Shown here one piece after another: positions 55,587 through 63,597 of a stretch of DNA of 64,000 nucleotides. The translations under genes and the position numbers were made by a program. A model generated the notes under the pieces. It made no database searches. It was not told the origin of the DNA and worked only from the letters and a program-made list of their open reading frames with translations. The stretch is taken from NCBI GenBank assembly GCA_049585195.1, contig JBAUZG010000199.1, positions 1 through 64,000 of the forward strand. The letters are read 5' to 3'. Source of the DNA: KBS-96 sp049585195 (GTDB lineage Bacteria; Acidobacteriota; Terriglobia; Bryobacterales; Bryobacteraceae). Within the stretch, counting starts at the first letter, position 1. Every line of letters starts with the position of its first letter.

Positions 55587-56014
55587 GGCAGCTCTTACAG
55601 ACTACTGTGTTGTGCGCGGCCGTAATGTTGCCGCTGACCGCGCAGAATCGGGCTAATTTTGCGTGGTGGAATACGCCGGTCGTCAACGACCTCAATCTTT
55701 CAGACGCCCAGCGCAAGCAGATCCGCGAAACCGTGTCCTCCTATCGGAGCAGGCTTATCGATGCTCGCGCCGCTGTTCAGAAAGCTCAGGGTGAGCTGCA
55801 GGACGTTCTAAACAGCGATCACATCGAAAACGCCCAAGTGGACGCGGTTGCGGACAAGTTGGCGAAGGCGCAGGCGGAAAGCGTTCGCGTATTTACTGAA
55901 ATGAGCCTGCACGTTCGCGCCGTACTCACCCTCGATCAGTGGCGCGAGCTGGTGAAACGGTGGGGCTCGCTCGAAAAGGGCGCGCGGCCCACCGATACTC
56001 AGGTCCAACCGTAG
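55583..56014 (+). CDS. Spy/CpxP-like periplasmic protein
   Basis: A 143-residue protein with a signal peptide (MRQLLQTTVLCAAVMLPLTA). The mature part is helical: VNDLNLSDAQRKQIRETVSS, YRSRLIDARAAVQKAQGELQ and VRAVLTLDQWRELVKRW. The LTxxQ-like repeats (LNLSDAQ and LTLDQW) are typical of the LTXXQ/Spy/CpxP superfamily, which includes chaperones and heavy-metal sensors (CnrX/ZraP). As the third gene after a sigma/anti-sigma pair it is a plausible sensor or envelope chaperone of that system. Confidence 0.8.
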   Translation: MRQLLQTTVLCAAVMLPLTAQNRANFAWWNTPVVNDLNLSDAQRKQIRETVSSYRSRLIDARAAVQKAQGELQDVLNSDHIENAQVDAVADKLAKAQAESVRVFTEMSLHVRAVLTLDQWRELVKRWGSLEKGARPTDTQVQP

Positions 56015-56033
56015 CCGTAGCGAAAGTTCGTCG

Positions 56034-56125
56034 CAACCACTCCCTGGCGGTCGTGGCTCGGAAACGAGGCTCGTTGGATTCAAATGTTTGGCCGAGCCGC
56101 GCACGCGAGTAAGCGGGCCGTGACC
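56034..56125. repeat. Dispersed hairpin repeat R2, copy 2
   Basis: CAACCACTCCCTGGCGGTCG then TGGCTCGGAAACGAGGCTCG; homologous to 49752-49815, with the CTCG-GAAA-CGAG hairpin and a GCCGAGCCGCGC flank. It sits in the convergent space between the Spy-like gene and an exported protein gene. Confidence 0.7.
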
Positions 56126-56140
56126 AACTCCCGCCAACTT

Positions 56141-56584
56141 TCACTTGTGTGAATTGACGGCTACCATCACGTGCTGCGGCCCATTGGGCGTGTTGTCGGC
56201 TTCAATCTCGTTCGGATTCAGAGCCCTGAATGAATAGACCTGGCCAATCGCGCCGCAGTGGAACTCTTTTACAGCGTACGAGCCGCCAACCTTTTCCAGC
56301 CGAAGATAGTTGACGTTCGCCTTGTTAACAAACGAGTAGGCGCCAAGAAGCTTGATTTGAGAGCCTTCCGGACCTTTAAGCCGTAGGACTTGCTGACCGT
56401 CGATCAAATGCTGTATCTGGAGCGTATAGTGTCCCGGCGGCAAGGTTAGTTGGGCAAGGTGAGTTTTCACGGGAAGGTCGAACTCCCCCTTCACTTCTGT
56501 GGTTTGTGCGGTTGCCCTTAGCGGTAAGAGAGCTGCCCCGGCGGCCAGGGCGAATGTCAGTGCGTAACGAGTAATGGAAGTCAA
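56141..56584 (-). CDS. Exported protein of unknown function
   Basis: A 147-residue protein with a signal peptide (ALTFALAAGAALLPLRATAQ). The mature domain is beta-rich (LPVKTHLAQLTLPPGHYTLQ, QQVLRLKGPEGSQIKLLGAY, YLRLEKVGGSYAVKEFHCGA), in the style of small secreted acidobacterial proteins. No family was recognised. It is divergent from the winged-helix-TPR regulator. Confidence 0.75.
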   Translation of the reverse strand: MTSITRYALTFALAAGAALLPLRATAQTTEVKGEFDLPVKTHLAQLTLPPGHYTLQIQHLIDGQQVLRLKGPEGSQIKLLGAYSFVNKANVNYLRLEKVGGSYAVKEFHCGAIGQVYSFRALNPNEIEADNTPNGPQHVMVAVNSHK

Positions 56585-56688
56585 GTGAGTTCTCCTCGAA
56601 CAGATTTGCGAACCATCCGTGTGGGAAGTTCGTCATTCAATTCATAACCGCAAAGTGGCCGGTTGTTTGCTCAAGAAGAACTCAGGAA

Positions 56689-58053
56689 ATGCTCAACTTG
56701 CAAGCAGCTCAATCGTCTGGACTTCCGACCAAGCTCCGCTTCGGCGCATTCGAAGTCGACCTCGAAGAAAGGGAGCTGCGTAAGAGCGGGCTGCGTATTC
56801 GGCTTCAGGAAAAGCCATTCCAGATTCTCGAGCTGCTTCTGCGGGCTGACGGCCGCCTGGTGACCAGAAAAGAGCTGGCCGCCGTTCTGTGGCCGACTCT
56901 GCACGTCAGCTACGATCAGGGGCTGAACACCGCCGTAAATGCTCTACGGCAAGCCCTGGGCGACTCTTCCAAGTCCTGCCGCTACATCGAAACAAGATCC
57001 GGCCTGGGTTATCGTTTCGTGGCGCCAATCGAGAAGATCTTTAGTCCGATCCCAAATGCGGACGCAGCCGGTCCCAGGAACGGGCAGACCGCCAATGAGG
57101 CTCACCGCGATTACCTCAAAGGCCGGCACTTTTTGGAACGCATGACCGAGGCGGGCATTCGAAAAGGTATCGCTTACTTCGAATCGGCCGTCAGCCAGGA
57201 GCCGGGTCACTCCTTGGCGCTTTCGGGCCTCGCCGATGCATTCGGCGCGCTAGCGATCCTGAATGTTTTGCCACCGCGGGATGCCCGGCTCAAGGTGGAA
57301 CCACTGGCCTCTGCAGCTGTAGAAAAGAATCCCGGCGCTGCCGAAACGCATGTTTCCGTCGCGCTGTTGCGGCGCACGTTCGATTGGGATTGGGAAGGTT
57401 CGATGTCCGCGCTGGCCCGCGCTTCGGAATTGAATGGGCGTTGCGCCTCAGTTCATCGCGAGCGGGCCCTTGAGTTATGTGCAGCCGGATCTTCGGAAGG
57501 GGCTTTACGCTCCGCCGCGAAAGCGCTCGAACTCGAGCCTCTGTCTCTTGCAAACAACACCGCTTATGCATGGGTGCTTTACCTTTCCGGCCGCTACGCT
57601 GAGGCGCAAGAACAATGCTGGAAGACACTGGCTCTCGATGCCGCGCTTCCGTCGGCTCAATATACGCTCGGTCTCGCCTACGAGCAGCTCGGGCTCATTG
57701 AGGAAGCGATTACCGAGTTAGAGAACGCTCGCGAGTGTTGGGACGATAACCCGGCCGCCATCGCGGGGCTTGCACATGTTTATGGCGTATCGGGAATGGA
57801 AGACGAGGCGCATCGGATGATCGAAGAACTGAAAGCTTCCCTAAACAGCCGGTATGTCTCGCCGTACTGGTTTGCCGTTGCACATGCCGGCCTGGGCCAT
57901 GTCCGCTTCGCCCTCGAAGCGCTCGAACAGTCGCTCGAAGAACGCGACGTTTGGCTGATTTGGATGAGGGCCGATCCTCGTCTCAAAACACTGCATGCCG
58001 AGCGGCGATTTGACCGCATTGCCCGCGCCGTCGGCCTGGAAAAATCTAGCTGA
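56689..58053 (+). CDS. Winged-helix (OmpR-type) regulator with TPR repeats
   Basis: A 454-residue protein. Residues about 15-110 form an OmpR/PhoB-type DNA-binding domain: RFGAFEVDLEERELRKSGLR, QEKPFQILELLLRADGRLVT, RKELAAVLWPTLHVSYDQGL and YIETRSGLGYRFVAPI. Residues about 125-440 are TPR-type helical repeats (HRDYLKGRHFLERMTEAGI, YLSGRYAEAQEQCWKTLALD, SAQYTLGLAYEQLGLIEEAI). No receiver domain is present and no membrane helix is clear, unlike CadC. This one-component architecture is common in Acidobacteria. The ligand and target genes are unknown. Confidence 0.88.
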   Translation: MLNLQAAQSSGLPTKLRFGAFEVDLEERELRKSGLRIRLQEKPFQILELLLRADGRLVTRKELAAVLWPTLHVSYDQGLNTAVNALRQALGDSSKSCRYIETRSGLGYRFVAPIEKIFSPIPNADAAGPRNGQTANEAHRDYLKGRHFLERMTEAGIRKGIAYFESAVSQEPGHSLALSGLADAFGALAILNVLPPRDARLKVEPLASAAVEKNPGAAETHVSVALLRRTFDWDWEGSMSALARASELNGRCASVHRERALELCAAGSSEGALRSAAKALELEPLSLANNTAYAWVLYLSGRYAEAQEQCWKTLALDAALPSAQYTLGLAYEQLGLIEEAITELENARECWDDNPAAIAGLAHVYGVSGMEDEAHRMIEELKASLNSRYVSPYWFAVAHAGLGHVRFALEALEQSLEERDVWLIWMRADPRLKTLHAERRFDRIARAVGLEKSS

Positions 58054-58064
58054 AAGCTCCGAAC

Positions 58065-59096
58065 TTACGGCGCCAGCACTACTTTCATCAGGTTGGGCTC
58101 CCTCCGGTATAGCCTGTCGAACCACTTCGGTCCTTCTTCTAGCGGCGCAACCGCGCTGATGAGCGGCTCGACGCGAATGGCTCCTCGAGCCAGGAAGTCT
58201 ATGCACGCTGGGTACTCGCCAGATGAAGCACACGAGCCTTGTAAGCGGATCTGGCGCGTAACGACCGATTGCAGCGGAAGCTCAATCTTGGGCGTGATAT
58301 TACCGATGAGCGTGACCGTCCCGCCTTTCCGTACGCTCTCGACTGAGCTCACTATGGTTGCTGTTGCGCCTACGCACTCAAACGCGAGATCGGCGCCTAG
58401 TCTGTTTGTCAGCTCGCGAATGCGCCCGGGAACGTCGGCATTGGTCGCGACGATCGTATCGGTTGCGCCTAACTTTTTTGCGGCGCTCAGCCGCGATTCA
58501 TCGACATCGACCGCGATGATGCGCCCGCAGCCAGCGAGCCGCGCTGCCTGCAGCGTCAACAGCCCGATCATGCCCACGCCCATTACCAACGCTGTGTCGT
58601 TCAACGATACAGGCGTCAAGGAAACGGCGTGCACCGCTACCGAGATCGCTTCAATCATCGCCGCATGTTGAAACGGAAGCGCATCCGGCAACTTGTAGCA
58701 GATGCGCCGGGGCACCGCAACGTACTCCGCGAAAGCACCCATTCTGCGGTAATCGCCGCACGAGACGCCCAGCACTTCGCGGTTGTCGCACAGGTTCATG
58801 AGTCCGCGCCGGCAAAAATGGCAATGGCCGCAGGAGATGGTGGAATCGAACGTGATGCGATCCCCGGCTTTCAAGTCGTTTACGCCGCTGCCGGTTTCGA
58901 CAACCGTACCCGCAGCCTCATGGCCCATAACAATAGGCGGTATCCGTCGTCCCGATCCGCCGTCGAATCCGTGCACGTCGCTGCCGCAAATGCCGCATGC
59001 GTTCACGCGTATCAGCACTTCGTCCGGCCCTGCCTTCGGCTCCGGCATATCCGTCATTTCGAGATGCTTGTATTCGGAAAGAAGCAGCGCTTTCAT
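58065..59096 (-). CDS. Zinc-dependent medium-chain alcohol dehydrogenase
   Basis: A 343-residue MDR-family enzyme that oxidises a secondary alcohol or sugar alcohol with NAD(P). Catalytic zinc ligands are Cys37 in CGICGSDVHG and His59-Glu60 in MGHEAAGTVVETG; the structural zinc loop is CGHCHFCRRGLMNLC (Cys89, 92, 95, 103). The Rossmann motif is ALVMGVGMIGLLTLQAARLA. It is closest in style to sorbitol/galactitol-phosphate/threonine dehydrogenases. The true start is the ATG at 59096; the frame stays open to 59414, but that part lies within the next gene. It follows the VWFA gene by about 35 bp on the same strand. Confidence 0.9.
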   Translation of the reverse strand: MKALLLSEYKHLEMTDMPEPKAGPDEVLIRVNACGICGSDVHGFDGGSGRRIPPIVMGHEAAGTVVETGSGVNDLKAGDRITFDSTISCGHCHFCRRGLMNLCDNREVLGVSCGDYRRMGAFAEYVAVPRRICYKLPDALPFQHAAMIEAISVAVHAVSLTPVSLNDTALVMGVGMIGLLTLQAARLAGCGRIIAVDVDESRLSAAKKLGATDTIVATNADVPGRIRELTNRLGADLAFECVGATATIVSSVESVRKGGTVTLIGNITPKIELPLQSVVTRQIRLQGSCASSGEYPACIDFLARGAIRVEPLISAVAPLEEGPKWFDRLYRREPNLMKVVLAP

Positions 59097-59130
59097 CGTG
59101 CTTCCATGATACGTTCCAGGGCGAGGTGGC

Positions 59131-61296
59131 TTAGGGATCGAGCGTAAAGGTGACAGACTCATCCGCAATCTCGTTGCCCTGCCTGGCGATGAAGCGGACC
59201 TGATAATTTCCAGGCGCGAGTTGTCCGAGCGGTGCGGTTGCCATATATTGGATTCTGCCTTGCGCGTCCGGATTCCCCAAAGGCGGCGAACCGCTGCCAA
59301 GCAGTTGGCCGTCTTTGCTGAATTCCATCTGGAGCGTCGGCTTACCGGGGTTGGTCTTGCTGGGGTAAATGACCACATAGAACGGTAGGGCTTTAGCGTC
59401 CGCTTTTTTGACAATTGGATTGATCATCGGCGAGACTACCTGATTCGAGACGAGCAGCGGATCGTCGTCCGTGGTTGAGCCTTTCAGTTTCAGATCGCGA
59501 ATCACTGCTACGCTGCTGATTCCGAGAGAGGAATTTACAGCCGGCATAAAGAATACGGATTTCCTTGCACTGATGCGATTCCCATCGCTATCGAGGACCG
59601 CCGACTCGAGCGTGTAGCGTCCTGGCGGCAGATCGAAAGACCGGGTGTCGATGAAATGACTCGAAGCCTTGATCGCATCGACTTTGCCCGGATCCATTTT
59701 TAAAGGGATCTCGTTGCGGATTTTCTTGACTACCTGGCCCCGGCTATCCTTAACCAGCGCTACGTAGGCAAATTGACCTTCGAATTGTTTCGTGGCCTTG
59801 TCCTGCTGCAAGGTCAGATTTCCAATCGGGATGTCCACCACCAGGACGCACACCGAGGAACCGTGAGTTCCTTCGAAATGCATCGCCGAGGTCTCAAAGC
59901 CAAACGTATGCGGAAGCGGCATGGTAACGAGAGCTTTCAAAAGGGGCACTTCATAGGTGCTCAGAACTGCTTGTGCAGTCATAGAGGGCGGCAGCGCAAA
60001 ATAGCCGGCGCGGGACTGCAGGCGCAGGTCGCTCCTGTCGGTACGTACGCTCACTTTCCGAAACGATCCGTCGTATTTTTGAATCTGCGGATCGTAGGTA
60101 ATCTCGTAGTAGCTCTCGAGGTCTTCCGTAAGCCTCTTCAATTTGCCGCTAAAGTCGTTCGTGTTCGCAATGAGAAACCCACCGGTCGAATCGGCTAGTT
60201 GTGCCAGTGTATTTTGCGTATTTGCCCGCCCCGACTCGATCGCCATGTCTGCCGATTGCGCGTTTGCTCTGCTGACGTTGCCCCGCTTCATGTTCTGCTC
60301 AGAAGCGCTCATAGCGTCCGTCAGTTGGCTGTCGGATTTGCCATTCTGGGTGGAAATGTCGAGGCCGCGCGCATCGAGTGCATAAAAGCTCACGTTCGAT
60401 CGGTTTGCAATGCTGATTACCGACTTGAATGGCTCTTCCATTCCTTGCGGAATCTGGAAACCCGGCGAAAAGTAGAGGATCGTCTTGCGGCCGGGAAGCG
60501 TGTACTGTTCTTTCACTACCTGAAGCAACGCGACAATTTTCGCTCTTCCCTGGTCTGTCGCCTCGTCCTGCTGTTTGCTCTGGAGCATGTTCAGCATCAT
60601 TTGCGCCATGGCGATGTTTGCGGCTCCTGGCCCGTTGGCGGCGCCCGCCGGCCCGCTTTGCCCGCTGCCGCCAGGGGACATGGAAGCAACCTGATCTCCC
60701 AGGCCTTGGCCTGCTTGATTCGGCCCTAGTAGTTGCTGCAATTGCTCTTCGATGCGGGCTGTGTCGGATGCGAAAGTAGTAACGCCCGCGGTAGCGTGCT
60801 CGATTGCTTTTTTCAGCAAGTCGCGATCGTTCGTGAACGGCTGAATCGCCTCGAGCTTAAAATCAATCGCCATTACAGAGATGAAAACGTTAGGCTGCAG
60901 CGCATCCTTCAGCAGGCTCAGTCCCGCGTCGCGCGAAAGTTTTCGGCCGTTCGGGTCCAGTCCGTCGAAAATCAACGTGAGGAGCCGGATCTGCCGCATT
61001 GGATCGAGCTGCGTTGTAGCGCCGGACGCATTGACGGCTTCGGTGCCCTCGATAAACCGGAACGATCGAATGGGACGCTTCTCGCCATTGTCGATTACTG
61101 CGAAGTCGTCCTGTTTCAGATCTTTCACGGGCCGGTTCTTCTTGTCGCGAACCACTACGTCCATGACCACTTCTTCGCCGCCTGCTCGGAAGGTCGGCTG
61201 CTGTCCGTCGGACGCTTGCCCGGACGGCCGCGTTTGCGCCGGAATACCTGTTGCGAACGTCGCGAAACAAAACCACGTTCTCAGGAATCTCTTCAT
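59131..61296 (-). CDS. VWFA-related acidobacterial secreted protein
   Basis: A 721-residue protein. A signal peptide (FLRTWFCFATFATGIPAQ) is followed by a short beta motif VVMDVVVRDKKNRPVKDLKQ, DDFAVIDNGEKRPI, then a von Willebrand A-type domain (LLTLIFDGLDPNGRKLSRDA, FISVMAIDFKLEAIQPFTND, GRKTILYFSPGFQIPQG), and a long beta-rich C-terminal half. This layout is the lineage-typical TIGR03436 family. The second-strand motif is DGLDPNG instead of a perfect DxSxS MIDAS. Its function is unknown; it lies 22 bp after a multiheme cytochrome gene and likely belongs to that operon. Confidence 0.9.
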   Translation of the reverse strand: MKRFLRTWFCFATFATGIPAQTRPSGQASDGQQPTFRAGGEEVVMDVVVRDKKNRPVKDLKQDDFAVIDNGEKRPIRSFRFIEGTEAVNASGATTQLDPMRQIRLLTLIFDGLDPNGRKLSRDAGLSLLKDALQPNVFISVMAIDFKLEAIQPFTNDRDLLKKAIEHATAGVTTFASDTARIEEQLQQLLGPNQAGQGLGDQVASMSPGGSGQSGPAGAANGPGAANIAMAQMMLNMLQSKQQDEATDQGRAKIVALLQVVKEQYTLPGRKTILYFSPGFQIPQGMEEPFKSVISIANRSNVSFYALDARGLDISTQNGKSDSQLTDAMSASEQNMKRGNVSRANAQSADMAIESGRANTQNTLAQLADSTGGFLIANTNDFSGKLKRLTEDLESYYEITYDPQIQKYDGSFRKVSVRTDRSDLRLQSRAGYFALPPSMTAQAVLSTYEVPLLKALVTMPLPHTFGFETSAMHFEGTHGSSVCVLVVDIPIGNLTLQQDKATKQFEGQFAYVALVKDSRGQVVKKIRNEIPLKMDPGKVDAIKASSHFIDTRSFDLPPGRYTLESAVLDSDGNRISARKSVFFMPAVNSSLGISSVAVIRDLKLKGSTTDDDPLLVSNQVVSPMINPIVKKADAKALPFYVVIYPSKTNPGKPTLQMEFSKDGQLLGSGSPPLGNPDAQGRIQYMATAPLGQLAPGNYQVRFIARQGNEIADESVTFTLDP

Positions 61297-61318
61297 ACTT
61301 CCGCAAACCTCCGCTCCG

Positions 61319-62395
61319 TTAATCCGGGTATGCGCCGTTTACACTGGCAATCCGGATGTCGTGATCCGTAAACTTGTGATGCCCGCCCGGCAGCTCGATC
61401 TTAATCATATGGCAGGATACGCAAGCCTTGGTAGCCACTTTGCAGGCCTTGGCTTCGGGCTTTCCGCCGCCATGACAAGCCTGGCACTTTGCATCATAGT
61501 CCAAGTCGTTGTGGTCTACTTCCCGGTGAGGGTCGTGGCAGGCGAGACAGCTGATCCGCTTGTCGTCGGCATCGTAACACTTGCTGTTGGTCAGCCGGTA
61601 AGGCTGAAAGCGCACGTTCGCCGTACCGTGCGGCCCATTCATCGCAATTTCTTGCCACGTGCGGTGGCATTGGCCGCAGAAATTTGAGATCTCCTCTGTG
61701 TTCAGCGAGGAAAGCTTCTTCATCGCGAACATCGCCGAGTCGCCCGTCTTAAGGCCTTTCAAGTGGTTCTCTGTGGGCCCGTGGCAGCGCTCGCACTGCA
61801 CGCCGGGAATCATGGTCTCGAGGGTCACTTGCCCGTTCGAAGCGCCATTCGTCGAGTGGCAGCCGAAACACAGCGCCGCTTCGCGCGGCCCCATGTAACG
61901 CCCCGCGGCTTCCAATATGTTGGTTGGATGGAGCTTCTGCGCGCCCATCGTCATGTCGAGTGAATCGGGCACACGGTAGTAACTGACGCGGCTTTCATAC
62001 ATCACTCCATCCTTCTCGAAGACGTAGGTCTGCCCAGCTGACCCGAGGCCGAACGCCCATCCGAGAGCCATGCTAAACGTCTGAACTCCGTCGGTGACCG
62101 TATACATGCTTCGGTCCCCGCGCCGCTCGATCCGGTACGAGTACGGCCCCAGCTGCGCGGTTAGAACAGGATGTTTTCGCAGGATGTCGCACTCGGCGAT
62201 GGTTTCCATCGCGTGCGCCATCGACGTTGAGGGCTGCGTCCCCGCCTGAGCCGGATGGCAGGTCGCGCAGTTCCTTACGCCGCGAAACCGGTCTCTTACG
62301 CTTCCCTCTCCTTTTGACGGTTGATCTTGCGCCAGGGCGTGATGCGTCAGCACGGCGAAAAAGCCGCAGACACACATCGCTGCCCTCGAGTTCAT
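61319..62395 (-). CDS. Seven-heme cytochrome c
   Basis: A 358-residue periplasmic protein with a signal peptide (CGFFAVLTHHALAQ) and seven CxxCH heme-binding motifs starting near residues 43 (CATCH), 176 (CFGCH), 201 (CERCH), 240 (CGQCH), 283 (CLACH), 304 (CQACH) and 325 (CVSCH). The spacing (ISCLACHDPHREV, CQACHGGGK, CVSCHMIKIELPGGHH) resembles cytochrome c554/NrfB-like tetratricopeptide-associated cytochromes. The start overlaps the stop of the TPR gene upstream (ATGA). It probably transfers electrons in the periplasm; the partner is not known. Confidence 0.92.
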   Translation of the reverse strand: MNSRAAMCVCGFFAVLTHHALAQDQPSKGEGSVRDRFRGVRNCATCHPAQAGTQPSTSMAHAMETIAECDILRKHPVLTAQLGPYSYRIERRGDRSMYTVTDGVQTFSMALGWAFGLGSAGQTYVFEKDGVMYESRVSYYRVPDSLDMTMGAQKLHPTNILEAAGRYMGPREAALCFGCHSTNGASNGQVTLETMIPGVQCERCHGPTENHLKGLKTGDSAMFAMKKLSSLNTEEISNFCGQCHRTWQEIAMNGPHGTANVRFQPYRLTNSKCYDADDKRISCLACHDPHREVDHNDLDYDAKCQACHGGGKPEAKACKVATKACVSCHMIKIELPGGHHKFTDHDIRIASVNGAYPD

Positions 62396-63597
62396 TTTTG
62401 TTGTGGGCCGCTGCCGCGCAATTCAGCATTGGCACTGTCGTCATACGTCTTCCGCAGCTTCAGGAATTCCTGCCGCTCCCGCGCGGCATCGTCCTTCCGT
62501 CCTGCCTTGGTATAGGCGGTCGCCAGAAAAATGCGCACCTGAGGGCTGCCAGGCTCTAATCGCTCGGCCGTTTCCAGCTCTTTAATTCCCTGCTGAAGAT
62601 TGATGTTGCCTTCCATCAGAATACGGCCCAAAACCGCGTGCGCTGCGAAGGAGTCGCGGGAAGCCTGCACGGCTTTTTCGGCATATGGCAATCCGGTCTG
62701 ATAATCCTGCCGGTGAGCGTATTCTCCCGCGATTGTGACCAGCGCCGGAACGTGGTTAGGCGTCACTTCCAGTTCCTTCTTCAACTGTTCGAGGCCTTGA
62801 TCGGCATCGCTATAAAGCAGAAACGCGCCGTATAGATAATGGATGTTCGATTCGCGCGGATACTTTTCGATCAGCCTTTTGAATCCCTCAGAAGCTTCGG
62901 TCATGCGCAGCGCCGTGGCATCGAACATCACGCGGCCAATGTCCATTACAAGCTCACGATCGGTGGGGGGAACTTCGGCGGGGAGCAGCGGCTTGCGAAG
63001 CGCGGCGATCCCCATCGCTTCTACGTAATCCGGGTGGTCCTTGCCATGCTGCGAGAATTCCGTCAACAGCTTCATGGCTTGTTCATAACGCTCGTACCTG
63101 GTGAGCAGCAGCGCCAAGTGATAGGTGGTTACGTCGGAAATCTGTTCGCTCTGCCCGAGGCCAAGATCGTTGCCGCGTTGTAAATGCCGCACTGCTTCGG
63201 GATACTGCTTTGTCTCGAATTCACAGAGCCCGAGCATCGCCCATGCGACGGCGACCTTCGGATTGGTGACCGTCAGGTGGCGAAACGCGTCCCGGCCCTC
63301 CTCATATCGGTCGAGCTGGTAATTCAGCATCCCTAAGTTCCACCAGCCCTCTTCCCAGGAAGGTTTGACGCGCAGGGCCTTCGTATACAGCTGGATCGCG
63401 TCGTCCACGCGGTTCGCGTCCTTCGCCGCCTCGGCGTCGTTGGCAAGTTTGTTGAACACAGAGCTTGTCGACGGCGGCCCGGCGGCCGGTTTCGGAGCAT
63501 TCTGCGCATATGCGCCCGCTATGAACCAGGCCAAAACGGTGGCGCAGACGATCGCTTTTCGTCGTCTGCGTCTGTCTCTGAATTTGGCGTATCTCAC
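62392..63597 (-). CDS. TPR-repeat protein with signal/anchor
   Basis: A 401-residue protein starting at GTG (GTGA overlap with the upstream gene's stop) and stopping inside ATGA of the cytochrome start. An N-terminal membrane segment (KAIVCATVLAWFIAGAYA) exports or anchors it. TPR motifs follow: AIQLYTKALRVKPSWEEGWW, NLGMLNYQLDRYEEGRDAFR, AMLGLCEFETKQYPEAVRHL, then TAERLEPGSPQVRIFLATAY near the end. It probably scaffolds the neighbouring cytochrome and VWFA proteins. Confidence 0.85.
   Translation of the reverse strand: MRYAKFRDRRRRRKAIVCATVLAWFIAGAYAQNAPKPAAGPPSTSSVFNKLANDAEAAKDANRVDDAIQLYTKALRVKPSWEEGWWNLGMLNYQLDRYEEGRDAFRHLTVTNPKVAVAWAMLGLCEFETKQYPEAVRHLQRGNDLGLGQSEQISDVTTYHLALLLTRYERYEQAMKLLTEFSQHGKDHPDYVEAMGIAALRKPLLPAEVPPTDRELVMDIGRVMFDATALRMTEASEGFKRLIEKYPRESNIHYLYGAFLLYSDADQGLEQLKKELEVTPNHVPALVTIAGEYAHRQDYQTGLPYAEKAVQASRDSFAAHAVLGRILMEGNINLQQGIKELETAERLEPGSPQVRIFLATAYTKAGRKDDAARERQEFLKLRKTYDDSANAELRGSGPQQK

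Noticed and set aside
58065..59414. A 449-residue version of the alcohol dehydrogenase
   Set aside because: The first 106 codons overlap the end of the VWFA gene in another frame; all dehydrogenase similarity starts at the ATG at 59096.
60881..61687. Long plus-strand ORF opposite the VWFA and cytochrome genes
   Set aside because: Shadow of GC-rich coding DNA on the other strand; the same holds for 17485-18222, 15952-16329 and 60199-60729.
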